This document shows positions 33,898 to 42,268 of a stretch of DNA of 49,742 bases, piece after piece (positions within the stretch are counted from its first letter, which is position 1; each line of letters opens with the position of its first letter). Source of the DNA: Halobacteriovorax sp. (GTDB lineage: Bacteria > Bdellovibrionota > Bacteriovoracia > Bacteriovoracales > Bacteriovoracaceae); contig PBCC01000016.1 of NCBI GenBank assembly GCA_002716825.1, positions 1 to 49,742 of the forward strand, read 5' to 3'. Position numbers and translations under genes: made by a program. The notes under the pieces were generated by a model. It was not told the DNA's origin and did no database searches. It saw only the letters and a list, made by a program, of their open reading frames with translations.

Positions 33898-34919
33898 AGA
33901 AGTCGCGATTGATGGTGCTTATGCACCGAGATCTGGTTCCAAAGAGTGGGGCCAAGAGATCTGAGCTGGATGTAGATCGTTGCCCTTGGATCACTGAGCT
34001 CGACGTCATTACGGCCTTAAAAAAGCGCGGTCATGAAGTTCTACCTCTTGGGATCTATGGCGATTTAAAGCCAATTCGTGACGCGATTGAGGAATTTAAG
34101 CCCCACGCCACTTTTAATTTGCTTGAAGAGTTTGATGGTGAAGCTTTGTTTGATCAAAATGTCGTCAGCTATCTCGAACTACTGAGACAACCTTACACCG
34201 GTTGCAATCCGCGCGGGCTGATCTTGGCGCGCGATAAAGCCTTAGCCAAAAAAGTTTTAAACTATCACCGCATTAAGACACCGGCCTTCGCCGAGTTTCC
34301 TTTATGGGCCGGTATAAAAATTCCAAAAGAGTTGCCCTACCCCTGTATCGTGAAATGCCAAATGGAAGAAGCATCGCTTGGAATTTCTAGATCATCTGTT
34401 GTTCGATCAAAGGACAAGCTGATTGATCGAGTCAACTGGATTCACGACAAGTTGGGCTATCACGCTATTGCCGAAGAATTTATCGAAGGGCGCGAACTTT
34501 ATGTTGGGGTCTATGGCCATCAACGCCTTAGCACCCTGCCGGTTTGGGAAGTTGCCTTTGATAAAGTGCTTGAGCCCGGTAAAGAAATTTATACTCGCAT
34601 GGCCAAGTGGAACCCAGACTATCGCGCTAGAAAAGGCATCAAGTCAGGTCCGGCCAAACTCTCCCCAGCGCTTGAAAAGAAAGTCCTCGATATTTGCAAG
34701 CGCACCTACCGCGCGCTTCATTTATCCGGTTACGCCAGGATTGATCTTCGAGTCACTGAGCAAGGTGAGATTTACGTGATTGAGGCCAATCCCAATCCCA
34801 ATATTGGTCGCGACGATGAGTTTGCAGAAAGCGCCAGTCGCAAAGGGATTAAGTACGATGATCTTGTGGAGAAAGTTGTCTCACTGGCTTACGCCAGAAG
34901 TACGATCTATAACGATTAA
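33894..34919 (+). CDS. ATP-grasp ligase, D-Ala-D-Ala ligase-like
   Basis: A 341-residue ATP-grasp enzyme with a GTG start. The N-terminal domain has FNLLEEFDGEALFDQNV. The ATP-binding lysine region is PCIVKCQMEEASLGIS near 145-160, AEEFIEGRELYVG near 188-200 follows, and the metal-binding end IDLRVTEQGEIYVIEANPNP is near 281-300. It resembles Ddl but sits outside any cell-wall cluster and is coupled to a metallopeptidase, as in predicted peptide-ligase cassettes. It could form an amide bond on a small peptide or amino acid. Confidence 0.82.
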   Translation: MKKSRLMVLMHRDLVPKSGAKRSELDVDRCPWITELDVITALKKRGHEVLPLGIYGDLKPIRDAIEEFKPHATFNLLEEFDGEALFDQNVVSYLELLRQPYTGCNPRGLILARDKALAKKVLNYHRIKTPAFAEFPLWAGIKIPKELPYPCIVKCQMEEASLGISRSSVVRSKDKLIDRVNWIHDKLGYHAIAEEFIEGRELYVGVYGHQRLSTLPVWEVAFDKVLEPGKEIYTRMAKWNPDYRARKGIKSGPAKLSPALEKKVLDICKRTYRALHLSGYARIDLRVTEQGEIYVIEANPNPNIGRDDEFAESASRKGIKYDDLVEKVVSLAYARSTIYND

Positions 34920-35440
34920 TTCAAAATAGGGACGATTTCTTCTTTTGAAAGCTTAGATGCTTTAAGCATGATGTCAGCTCTAAGCTTATCTAGATTTAAG
35001 CCCTTAATAACTTCGTCATGGGCTTGTTTTAGCTGCCCATGATTTTTAGCAAGATCTGACCACAATCCTTCTACTTCATCTTTAAATTCAGAAGCAGAAC
35101 AACTGCCAAATGTAACGGCCCACAAAAGACTAGCGAAGAGTTTATTTTCCATATCGCGCATTTGAGGAGCACTACCGCCCTTTTCAAGTTCTTGCATACA
35201 CGATTGAGTGTTTTGAATAAATGAACCTGAAAAAAGCTCGAGTTGTTCTTTGTTAAATTTTCCGGGAAAAGTGAAGAGATTTTTAACCATTTCAAAAGCG
35301 GCACGTTCACGCTTTTTGAATTCTTCAAGTTTAGACAGTTTAATCGCTTGGGCATACAGCAGAACTTGAGCGCGACGTTGATCGTCGAGCCCATCAAAAT
35401 TAGCTTTAAAATTTTGCAGGAGTTCTGCTAAGCCGAGCAT
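34916..35440 (-). CDS. Hypothetical helical protein
   Basis: A 174-residue soluble protein, rich in charged helices, no signal peptide and three cysteines. SD AAGGA precedes the ATG. It starts 2 nt after the mechanosensitive channel stop and is probably co-transcribed with it. I do not recognise a family. Confidence 0.65.
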   Translation of the reverse strand: MLGLAELLQNFKANFDGLDDQRRAQVLLYAQAIKLSKLEEFKKRERAAFEMVKNLFTFPGKFNKEQLELFSGSFIQNTQSCMQELEKGGSAPQMRDMENKLFASLLWAVTFGSCSASEFKDEVEGLWSDLAKNHGQLKQAHDEVIKGLNLDKLRADIMLKASKLSKEEIVPILN

Positions 35441-35442
35441 CT

Positions 35443-36291
35443 CTATTCCTTATTTTTATGATCGATAATATGTAGATCGCGTTGTGGGAATGGAATGCTA
35501 ATACCTTCTTTATCAAAGGTCATTTTCACTTTTTCAGTCATATCCCAATTATAGGCCCAGAAGTCATCATTCTTTGCCCAAGCGCGAACCTGAAGATTGA
35601 CTGAACTATCACCCAGCGAGTGAACGATCACCAGTGGCGCTGGGTCTTTAAGTACACGTGGATCTTCATTTACTAGACGAGTGAGAATTTCCTTCGCCTT
35701 TTTTAAATCGTCGCCATAACCGATACCAAAGAGCTGATCAGCCCTTCTGGTGCCATTGATTGTAAAGTTGGGTAGTGCTCCGTTGGCGACAGAGCCATTG
35801 GGCAGAACAATTCTCTTGTTATCAATCGTGTTCATAATGGTATGAAAAACATTGAGCTCGCGAACAGTTCCCTCGTAGCCTTGAGTTTGGATAAAATCAC
35901 CCTCTCTAAAGGGCTTGAAGATCAAGAGCATCACTCCGCCAGCGAAATTTGCGAGGGAGCCCTGAAGAGCCAAACCTACCGCCAAGCCAGCTGAACCCAA
36001 AACAGCAATAAATGAAGTTGTTTCAACTCCGAGAATACTGATCACAGATATTACAAGTGCCACTTTAAGAACGAGGTCACTTAGAGAAATTAAGAATGTT
36101 TTTAAAGAAGTATCGTATTTTTTGATACTCATGACTTTATCAAAGAACTTATCGAGAACTTTAATCAGTCGAAGACCTATAAAGAGAGTAACGAGGGCCA
36201 AGAATATTTTTGGCGCATAGGCGACGGCCTGCTCTCTAAATTGTGGTAAAATTTCTTGAATCTTTGTTAACTCATTAAGAGCTGGGTCCAA
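35443..36291 (-). CDS. MscS-family mechanosensitive channel 1
   Basis: A 282-residue inner-membrane channel that opens under hypo-osmotic stress. I chose the TTG at 36291 because GGAGG lies five nt before it; a TTG four codons upstream would overlap that SD. Transmembrane helices occupy about 25-120. The pore-lining TM3 (VLGSAGLAVGLALQGSLANFAGG) and KPFREGDFI start of the beta domain are classic MscS. A second MscS gene lies at 45168. Confidence 0.92.
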   Translation of the reverse strand: MDPALNELTKIQEILPQFREQAVAYAPKIFLALVTLFIGLRLIKVLDKFFDKVMSIKKYDTSLKTFLISLSDLVLKVALVISVISILGVETTSFIAVLGSAGLAVGLALQGSLANFAGGVMLLIFKPFREGDFIQTQGYEGTVRELNVFHTIMNTIDNKRIVLPNGSVANGALPNFTINGTRRADQLFGIGYGDDLKKAKEILTRLVNEDPRVLKDPAPLVIVHSLGDSSVNLQVRAWAKNDDFWAYNWDMTEKVKMTFDKEGISIPFPQRDLHIIDHKNKE

Positions 36292-36366
36292 AACTGCCTC
36301 CAAGTGCTGTTATCAAGCGATTACAGTACTTTAAGCAGATTCATGCGTCACGATGAAATGCACTAA

Positions 36367-36885
36367 CTAAGGCAAAAGCTTATCTATAGCGGCTTTAATC
36401 TCTTTTGATTCAGGTTTGATGGTGGATGAGAAACGTTGCACAACGCTTCCATCGCTTGAGATCAGGAATTTCTCAAAATTCCATTGAATATCTTGTGTCT
36501 CTTTTGAACTCTTAATTAATTTTTTATACAGCTCTACTTTTTCGCTGCCAGAAACGATCGTTTTTTTAGTGATGGGAAAGCTTACACCGTAATTAAGTTT
36601 ACAAAACTTTGCCACGTCTTCATCAGATTCAGGAGTTTGACCACCAAAATCATTACTTGGAATACCTATGACGGTGAGCCCTTTTTTAGCGTAGGTTTGA
36701 CTTAGCTTTTCGAGTTCATCCAGTTGAGGAGTGTAACCGCATCTGGTTGCAATATTGACGACTAAAACAGGACCCTTTGAAATCTTTAAATCTTTTCCGC
36801 GGGCCGACTTCAATTCAATTCCATCAAAGAATGAATTGGCATGCAAATTAAAGCTAAGGAGCAAAAGAGTTAAAAAATATTTCAT
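36367..36885 (-). CDS. Secreted glutathione peroxidase-family thiol peroxidase
   Basis: A 172-residue protein with a signal peptide (about 1-17, LHA-N). The peroxidatic Cys49 is in NIATRCGYT. The partner residues are visible in SNDFGGQTPE and in IQWNFEKFL. Most bacterial members use thioredoxin rather than glutathione. A periplasmic location is less usual for the family and fits the peroxide-defence genes elsewhere in the window. AAGGA precedes the ATG; it follows DUF501 by 9 nt. Confidence 0.9.
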   Translation of the reverse strand: MKYFLTLLLLSFNLHANSFFDGIELKSARGKDLKISKGPVLVVNIATRCGYTPQLDELEKLSQTYAKKGLTVIGIPSNDFGGQTPESDEDVAKFCKLNYGVSFPITKKTIVSGSEKVELYKKLIKSSKETQDIQWNFEKFLISSDGSVVQRFSSTIKPESKEIKAAIDKLLP

Positions 36886-36894
36886 AAATTATCC

Positions 36895-37407
36895 TTAAAC
36901 AGGATTGTACAACAAACTCTTCAGATCGTACTGCTTGTCTAACTCTTCTCCAACTAGTCCGCCATGAACCACGTGAAAAGCGTAATGCATATGCAGGCAG
37001 CGGACTCGCTTAAAGTTTTGAATGCCGCCGATACCCGTCTCGCGAATTACTTTTAGGTACTTCTCTTCAATTGAATTTTCATCGTGAAGAGATTTAAATA
37101 AAGCCCACCTTAAATCGCGATAGAGTTCATTATCGTTTTGGATTCGGCTTAAGAAATCTTCGTTATTAGGAATGATTTCGTTTTCAAAATCTTTAATCCA
37201 CGCTGTTCGCTCAATATCGGCAATGGCCTTATGAAGGATTGGACTGGTAAGCCAATAAAGCGATGGGAAGGGTCTATTATTTGGAAATGGATCGACTTTC
37301 AAAACTGCGGGCTGATGCTCACAGTCTCTTGCCATAACTTCAAGAGCTCCAACCGGAGCCCTGCCAAGTTGCATTGTAATAATATCGAATTCATCTTTAG
37401 AAATCAT
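36895..37407 (-). CDS. DUF501 family protein
   Basis: A 170-residue cytosolic protein. MQLGRAPVGALEVMARDCEHQPAV at the N-terminus and RPFPSLYWLTSPIL near 45-58 match the conserved blocks of DUF501. In other genomes the family often sits near ftsB and eno, but not here. Function unknown. Confidence 0.8.
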   Translation of the reverse strand: MISKDEFDIITMQLGRAPVGALEVMARDCEHQPAVLKVDPFPNNRPFPSLYWLTSPILHKAIADIERTAWIKDFENEIIPNNEDFLSRIQNDNELYRDLRWALFKSLHDENSIEEKYLKVIRETGIGGIQNFKRVRCLHMHYAFHVVHGGLVGEELDKQYDLKSLLYNPV

Positions 37408-37449
37408 GCAGTATGGATGCCCTTACTCTAGATTAAAGTCAAGGTTTGC

Positions 37450-39093
37450 TTAGTTCTTTTGAGTGGTTAGCATCATAAAGTTGTCATTAGCAAAGTCTTT
37501 GGCCCAGCGATTAAAAGGCACCTCTCTTCCATTAACAATAAAATGCTCAAGACTAGCCAGTATGGCAATGCTTCCATTGGCTCCAAGGTCCTTATAGTCA
37601 CCCAAGGTATGCACCCAGCTTCTGTTTGAAATTGCTGGTAACTGCGGGAACTTATCGGGGTGATAATTAAATAAAGACTGACAACTAAACAATCCAATCA
37701 CTTGATGCTGAGGGGCTTTATCTGCAAGAGCCGAAAGACTTTCCTCTATACCTAAGTTTTTAGGATCAAGACTTTGGCCAAAGCCTGAGTGACCATCATA
37801 GACAAAAATGTCCGAGGTCACTAGGCGCTTGCCTACCTCTCTTTTAAACGGTTCATAATTACTAGAAGTCGATTTTGAATTTCCAAGAATGATGTTAATA
37901 GTCATGGACTTCTTACTGGCCTTTAACTTACCTCTTAGTTCAACCCGGGCGAGCTCACTTTCTATGTGAATTTCTTTATGCTCAATCTCCATATTCATGC
38001 CTAATCGCCAAAGTATGATGAGCATTTTATCAACGGAGAGATCTTCTTCCTTTGGACGCTGAAACATGGGAAGAATTTTTTGGTGATCATTCGAACTCTT
38101 AGCAATCAAAGATTGTTCAATGGCTTGGGCCAACCAGTCATTTGATAGTTTTTTGTAAGCATCTCGTTGAAAGCCGATGACTATCGCCATTTCTAGTGGA
38201 GACCCCTTGCTTGCCAGTTCCTTAAAAGGCAAACTAGCCTTTGTCTCTGAGCGATAGTCAAAGATCCTGGTTTTAAGCTTGGTATAATTTTCACCATCTT
38301 TATACCACTTAGAGCAGTCGAAATTTTTCCCATCAGCGCTTTGCCCTTTTAGATTTGGATCCCAAAAATAATAAAAGTCGCCATTATACATTTCTGTATG
38401 GTCAGACGATATCTTAACACCTTCAGGGTTAATACAAGGGTTTGTTGTGATGGTATCCCCGCTAATAGGGTTTTTAATTGGTAGCCAATCTGACTTTGGG
38501 ACAACTTCATAAATTGTCTGTGGATCGACTGGTACATTAAATTCGAATTGACCGGAATCTAACCCTGTCGCTGCCCCCGATAAGCAAAACAAGGCGCGAA
38601 ACTTCACCTTGCCACTCACTTTCAGCGCTGGCTCGCCCTTTTTAACACCAGCAGCAATCACTCCACGGTAGTACTGCGCCATGAGCGGAGGATAGAACTT
38701 GATTCGATCCTCTTTCATTGAAATTGTCGTGACATCATAGGGATAAATCGCTTCTTCACTTTTAACTTCTTGAAGATCGACTGAGTCTGGATACATCGAC
38801 ATAAAGCGAGCCCCAGCTTTTTCATTAACAAAACCAAAGCTAAATGGAAGATACATCGTTCCGTAGTAGAGAATATTTAAGAAGTAATCTTGGTTAGGAG
38901 AACCATCGGCGTTTTTAGGAAGTGCATTTTTGGATACGATATAATTGGCATCGTATTCGATTTCAACATCTTTAACTCGGCCGATACAGCTGAGGTTTTC
39001 TTGCTTAACCACTTCTGAAGGCAATTGTACGGCTGACTTCTTGTCGCAAGCAACAAGAGAGAAAACTAATAAGAGTAAAAAACACTTTTTCAT
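37450..39093 (-). CDS. Lipoprotein with a caspase-like His/Cys pattern
   Basis: A 547-residue protein. I placed the start at the ATG at 39093, with AAGGA upstream; this yields a lipoprotein signal with lipobox LVAC (Cys at 16). The C-terminal third shows a hydrophobic strand ending in YDGHSG, then about 35 residues later GLFSCQS. His-Gly and Cys after hydrophobic strands is the layout of clan CD cysteine peptidases (caspases, gingipains, CHAT). The N-terminal two thirds are not recognised. Activity is unproven; it could be a pseudoenzyme. Confidence 0.6.
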   Translation of the reverse strand: MKKCFLLLLVFSLVACDKKSAVQLPSEVVKQENLSCIGRVKDVEIEYDANYIVSKNALPKNADGSPNQDYFLNILYYGTMYLPFSFGFVNEKAGARFMSMYPDSVDLQEVKSEEAIYPYDVTTISMKEDRIKFYPPLMAQYYRGVIAAGVKKGEPALKVSGKVKFRALFCLSGAATGLDSGQFEFNVPVDPQTIYEVVPKSDWLPIKNPISGDTITTNPCINPEGVKISSDHTEMYNGDFYYFWDPNLKGQSADGKNFDCSKWYKDGENYTKLKTRIFDYRSETKASLPFKELASKGSPLEMAIVIGFQRDAYKKLSNDWLAQAIEQSLIAKSSNDHQKILPMFQRPKEEDLSVDKMLIILWRLGMNMEIEHKEIHIESELARVELRGKLKASKKSMTINIILGNSKSTSSNYEPFKREVGKRLVTSDIFVYDGHSGFGQSLDPKNLGIEESLSALADKAPQHQVIGLFSCQSLFNYHPDKFPQLPAISNRSWVHTLGDYKDLGANGSIAILASLEHFIVNGREVPFNRWAKDFANDNFMMLTTQKN

Positions 39094-39125
39094 GCAACAT
39101 CCTTGTCGCGACAATTAAGAATTAA

Positions 39126-39299
39126 TTAGAAGCTTGATTCAAGCGCTTCAGCGGCAAAAGAGTCATTATAATCAACTGAGAATCCCCAAGACGCAGTCAA
39201 CTGACCATCTTCACTTTGCGTAAACTGCTTTTCAACGGCTACGTTAGTAATCATGAGAGCGGCCACTAAAAATGTTTTAAACCAGTTACGAAGTTCCAT
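39126..39299 (-). CDS. Small 57-residue exported or membrane protein
   Basis: The ORF reads ATG-GAA-CTT-CGT and ends TAA at 39126, encoding 57 residues. It has a hydrophobic segment (about 10-22) after two basic residues and then an acidic tail. AAGGAAAG lies six nt before the ATG. It is 32 nt upstream of the lipoprotein gene on the same strand, so it may be the first gene of that transcript. Confidence 0.6.
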   Translation of the reverse strand: MELRNWFKTFLVAALMITNVAVEKQFTQSEDGQLTASWGFSVDYNDSFAAEALESSF

Positions 39300-39392
39300 A
39301 TGCTTTCCTTTTGTTTCGAAAGTTCTATGGACTCAGTTTACTCTCAGTCTTGCCTTATACAAATTTCAGTTAGTTAGCCTGTTTTTGCTGCC

Positions 39393-40103
39393 TTAAAGGG
39401 TTGGCACGTGGAATATCAGAAGCTTAGAGCCCAGCTCGCCGCTTATCTCTGTGTGAGAATCCCAATGTCCGTAGGCATCGCGCTGATTAAGCTCTACACC
39501 ATTGGCACTAAGGCTTCCCGACACGTTGAGAATATAGGTGCCTAGTCCGGCCATTGGGGTTTCTAGCTTTAGACTCTCGTTACCAAGTTCTGCCATGCCG
39601 ACAAAAGCGTCTTGGTTGATAACCAAAGTTGCATCGCTTTTATAAGTTTGCGTAGGCGAAACCAACCACTTAATCTTTCCCTGAGAAAGAGTGTAGTCCA
39701 TTTGCTGATAAGAGGGTTTCAGTCCATTTTCCCTTGGTACAATCCAAATCTGAAACAGTTTAAGCGTTTCGGCGTCAGGGTTGTGCTCAGAGTGTCTGAT
39801 CCCTGTTCCGGCCGCCATCATTTGCACTTGGTTTATTTTAATATCGCCTTCAGTGCCAAGACTATCTTTGTGAAGCACACGGCCTTGCAGCGGAATAGTG
39901 ATAATCTCCATGTCTTTATGGCCATGGGTATCAAAACCAGTTTCTCCGGCAATAATGTCATCGTTGATTACACGAAGGGCACCAAACCCCATTTTCGCTG
40001 GATGATAGTAGTTACCAAAGCTGAAGCTGTGAAAACTCTCGAGCCAGTCAAATTTTACATGACCGCGCTCTGATGCTGGATGATGAACTGTTTGCGTATT
40101 CAT
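39393..40103 (-). CDS. Pirin-family bicupin (YhhW-like)
   Basis: A 236-residue protein with pirin marks: HSFSFGNYYHPAKMGFGALRVINDD near 25-49, then THGHKDMEIITIPLQG near 59-74 and GTGIRHSEHN near 99-108, which supply the metal-binding His/Glu set. E. coli YhhW has quercetin 2,3-dioxygenase activity; the natural substrate here is unknown. GGAGG precedes the ATG. It is divergent from the kinase gene. Confidence 0.9.
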   Translation of the reverse strand: MNTQTVHHPASERGHVKFDWLESFHSFSFGNYYHPAKMGFGALRVINDDIIAGETGFDTHGHKDMEIITIPLQGRVLHKDSLGTEGDIKINQVQMMAAGTGIRHSEHNPDAETLKLFQIWIVPRENGLKPSYQQMDYTLSQGKIKWLVSPTQTYKSDATLVINQDAFVGMAELGNESLKLETPMAGLGTYILNVSGSLSANGVELNQRDAYGHWDSHTEISGELGSKLLIFHVPTL

Positions 40104-40168
40104 AGAACCTCCACTGAAGAGGATGGCCTCATTTTATATAATAAAAAATTATTTTTATACTACCAAGA

Positions 40169-40183
40169 AGATAAGAATTATCT
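40169..40183. promoter_or_regulatory. Inverted repeat in the pirin/kinase divergent promoter region
   Basis: AGATAAGAATTATCT is a perfect dyad with 6-bp arms and a 3-bp centre, in an AT-rich 146-nt gap between divergent genes. A TATAAT follows at 40183-40188. It may be a regulator site for either gene. Confidence 0.4.
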
Positions 40184-40249
40184 ATAATGATAAGTAAGTT
40201 TCTATAATTAAAGGTTTTTAAAGCCTACTAGCTGAGCATAGAATTAAGT

Positions 40250-40981
40250 ATGGCCGTTTCAAAAATAGATGCATTTGATTTTCCTGAGGGTACTCGCCTG
40301 TCGCGAAAGTACGAAATTGTCTCCAGACTTGGTGGTGGCTGGGAAGGCGAAGTCTACCTGGTGCGCGAAGCTGGTACAGATATTCTGAGGGCAGCTAAGT
40401 TTTTTTATCCGCAAAGAAATTTAAAAAATAAAACCGTAAATTTCTATGCCAAAAAACTGCATAAGCTTCACAGTTGTAACGCCCTCATCAAATACTTATC
40501 TCAAGATATTATTATTCACGAGGAAGAAGAGATTACATATCTCATCTCGGAGTTTGTGGAAGGTAAAACGCTTTCCGCTTTCTTAGACACAAGAAAAAGA
40601 AAGCGCCTGTCGCCCTTTCAAGGACTTCACCTTCTCTACGCCATTGCTAAAGGTGTCGAAGAGATTCACTATCTCAAAGAATATCACGGCGATCTACACA
40701 CAGATAATGTGATCGTAACCAAATTTGGTCTCGAGTTTGGAGTTAAACTTATTGATGTTTTTCAATGGGGTAAAGCAACTAAGGGTTCAATCCAAGACGA
40801 CGTTACCGACATGATTCGTATTTTTTACGATGCCTTAGGTGGAGCCAAGACTTACGCCTCTCAACCACCAGAGATCAAAGATATCATTTGTGGCCTTAAG
40901 AAATCGATTATTAAGAAGAAATTTAAAACGGCTGGTCAGCTCAGAATTTATCTCGAGCATATGCACTTGGAAGTAATCTAA
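40250..40981 (+). CDS. Eukaryotic-like Ser/Thr protein kinase
   Basis: A 243-residue soluble kinase. The Gly-rich loop LGGGWEGEVYLV is at 28-38, the VAIK-type lysine is K50, and the catalytic loop HGDLHTDN at 146-153 has D148 and N153. The metal-binding triad is DVF (169-171) rather than DFG, keeping the Asp. No transmembrane or sensor domain is present. It is followed at once by a PP2C phosphatase gene, so the pair probably works on a common target. Confidence 0.88.
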   Translation: MAVSKIDAFDFPEGTRLSRKYEIVSRLGGGWEGEVYLVREAGTDILRAAKFFYPQRNLKNKTVNFYAKKLHKLHSCNALIKYLSQDIIIHEEEEITYLISEFVEGKTLSAFLDTRKRKRLSPFQGLHLLYAIAKGVEEIHYLKEYHGDLHTDNVIVTKFGLEFGVKLIDVFQWGKATKGSIQDDVTDMIRIFYDALGGAKTYASQPPEIKDIICGLKKSIIKKKFKTAGQLRIYLEHMHLEVI

Positions 40982-41764
40982 ATGTCTGAGCCAATTCAAA
41001 GCGATCAGTTCTTTAATACTAGACACGAGCAAGTTCAGCATATTGAACTTGGTAAAAATAAGCTGGCTTATTTTACAACTCCCTACGGCGAAATGAATCA
41101 AGATAGCATTGGCTATTTTCATGATCCTGATAACCAAACGATCATTATGCTACTGGCCGATGGTATGGGTGGACATAGTGAGGGAGAAAAGGCTTCAAAA
41201 GCTGTCATTCAAGGTATCATTAACGAACTTAAGAATGCTAAAGAGACTGGGCCAATCGCTTCAATTATCGAAGCCATCGATGCAGTTCACAAGAAGATTC
41301 AACGCAACTGGAATGATGCCGGCACAACGTTGTCGGTTGCCGAAGTGAACGATAAGACCGTGCGATTTTATTCTATCGGCGATTCCCCGGCGCTACTCTT
41401 ATCTTCAACTGGTGAAACGCTTTATCAAAGTAATCTTCACTCTCCAAAAGACTTTGCTTTAAAGAGCGGATTGTTTGCCGAAAAAACGATTATGCAAAAG
41501 GAGCAAGATCACTACGTCTCTAATGTTGTAGGGCTTGATGATTATTTTGTAGAAGTTAGTCCCTCTTTGAAGTTATCTAAAGGCGATGTTGTTCTCATCT
41601 CATCAGATGGATTATTTGATAAGAATTTCACTTATCAATTTGCTCTACCTAACGCTAATTACGAAGAAACTCTGCAAGCCCTGTTGGAACAAACGGCCTT
41701 AAAGTCTGATCAACGCCACGAAAGTCTTTTTGATGACACCAGCTTTCTTTTCTTTCAAAGGTAA
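40982..41764 (+). CDS. PP2C-family protein phosphatase
   Basis: A 260-residue phosphatase. Metal-binding motifs are MNQDSIG near 38-44, LLADGMGGHSEGEKAS near 57-72, GTTLSVAEV near 117-125, SSDGLFDKN near 202-210 and the terminal FDDTSFLFF. The start directly follows the kinase stop. It probably reverses phosphorylation by that kinase. Confidence 0.92.
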   Translation: MSEPIQSDQFFNTRHEQVQHIELGKNKLAYFTTPYGEMNQDSIGYFHDPDNQTIIMLLADGMGGHSEGEKASKAVIQGIINELKNAKETGPIASIIEAIDAVHKKIQRNWNDAGTTLSVAEVNDKTVRFYSIGDSPALLLSSTGETLYQSNLHSPKDFALKSGLFAEKTIMQKEQDHYVSNVVGLDDYFVEVSPSLKLSKGDVVLISSDGLFDKNFTYQFALPNANYEETLQALLEQTALKSDQRHESLFDDTSFLFFQR

Positions 41765-41767
41765 CTC

Positions 41768-42268
41768 ATGAAAATTTTAATCCTAGTACTAAGCATTTGC
41801 AGTGCTTCACAAGTTTTTAGTACCGAGTTAAAGCCAGGACAGTGGAGCACGGAAAACGAAGTCAAAGTGAACGGCAAAGTGCTCGATATTCAAAAACAAA
41901 TTGATCAGGCCTTATCAATGATTCCGGAAGCTCAGCGCGCCAAGTTCATCAAAGTAATGGAAGAGCAAATGGGTGGTAATGGACTGCTCTCAGGCATGGC
42001 GACTAAATCCATGTGTCTGACTAAAGAGATGACCAAGGACCCTCTCTCTTTTATGAATAAGCAAAAAGAGTGTAAAGGCACTCCTGTTAAAAATGAAGCC
42101 AAGCTCAAAACATTTAAAGTGAAGTGCGATAATGGTGCCAACGGCCTTCTGACTTGGAAGATCAGTGATGATAAAAACTATCACGGAAACTTTGTCGGCA
42201 AATCAGAGAAACAAGAAGACATTGAAGTTCAATTTCGCGGTAAATTTAAACAAAGTAAATGTTTGTAG
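41768..42268 (+). CDS. Secreted DUF3617-like protein
   Basis: A 166-residue protein with a signal peptide (about 1-18). ELKPGQWSTENEVKVNG at the start of the mature part, a central KSMCLTKE and later Cys residues match DUF3617 (periplasmic, function unknown). AAGG precedes the ATG. It begins 3 nt after the phosphatase and may share its transcript. Confidence 0.75.
   Translation: MKILILVLSICSASQVFSTELKPGQWSTENEVKVNGKVLDIQKQIDQALSMIPEAQRAKFIKVMEEQMGGNGLLSGMATKSMCLTKEMTKDPLSFMNKQKECKGTPVKNEAKLKTFKVKCDNGANGLLTWKISDDKNYHGNFVGKSEKQEDIEVQFRGKFKQSKCL

Noticed and set aside
39612-40073. 153-codon plus-strand ORF opposite the pirin gene
   Set aside because: Pirin motifs and a good SD are on the minus strand; this frame shows no domain.
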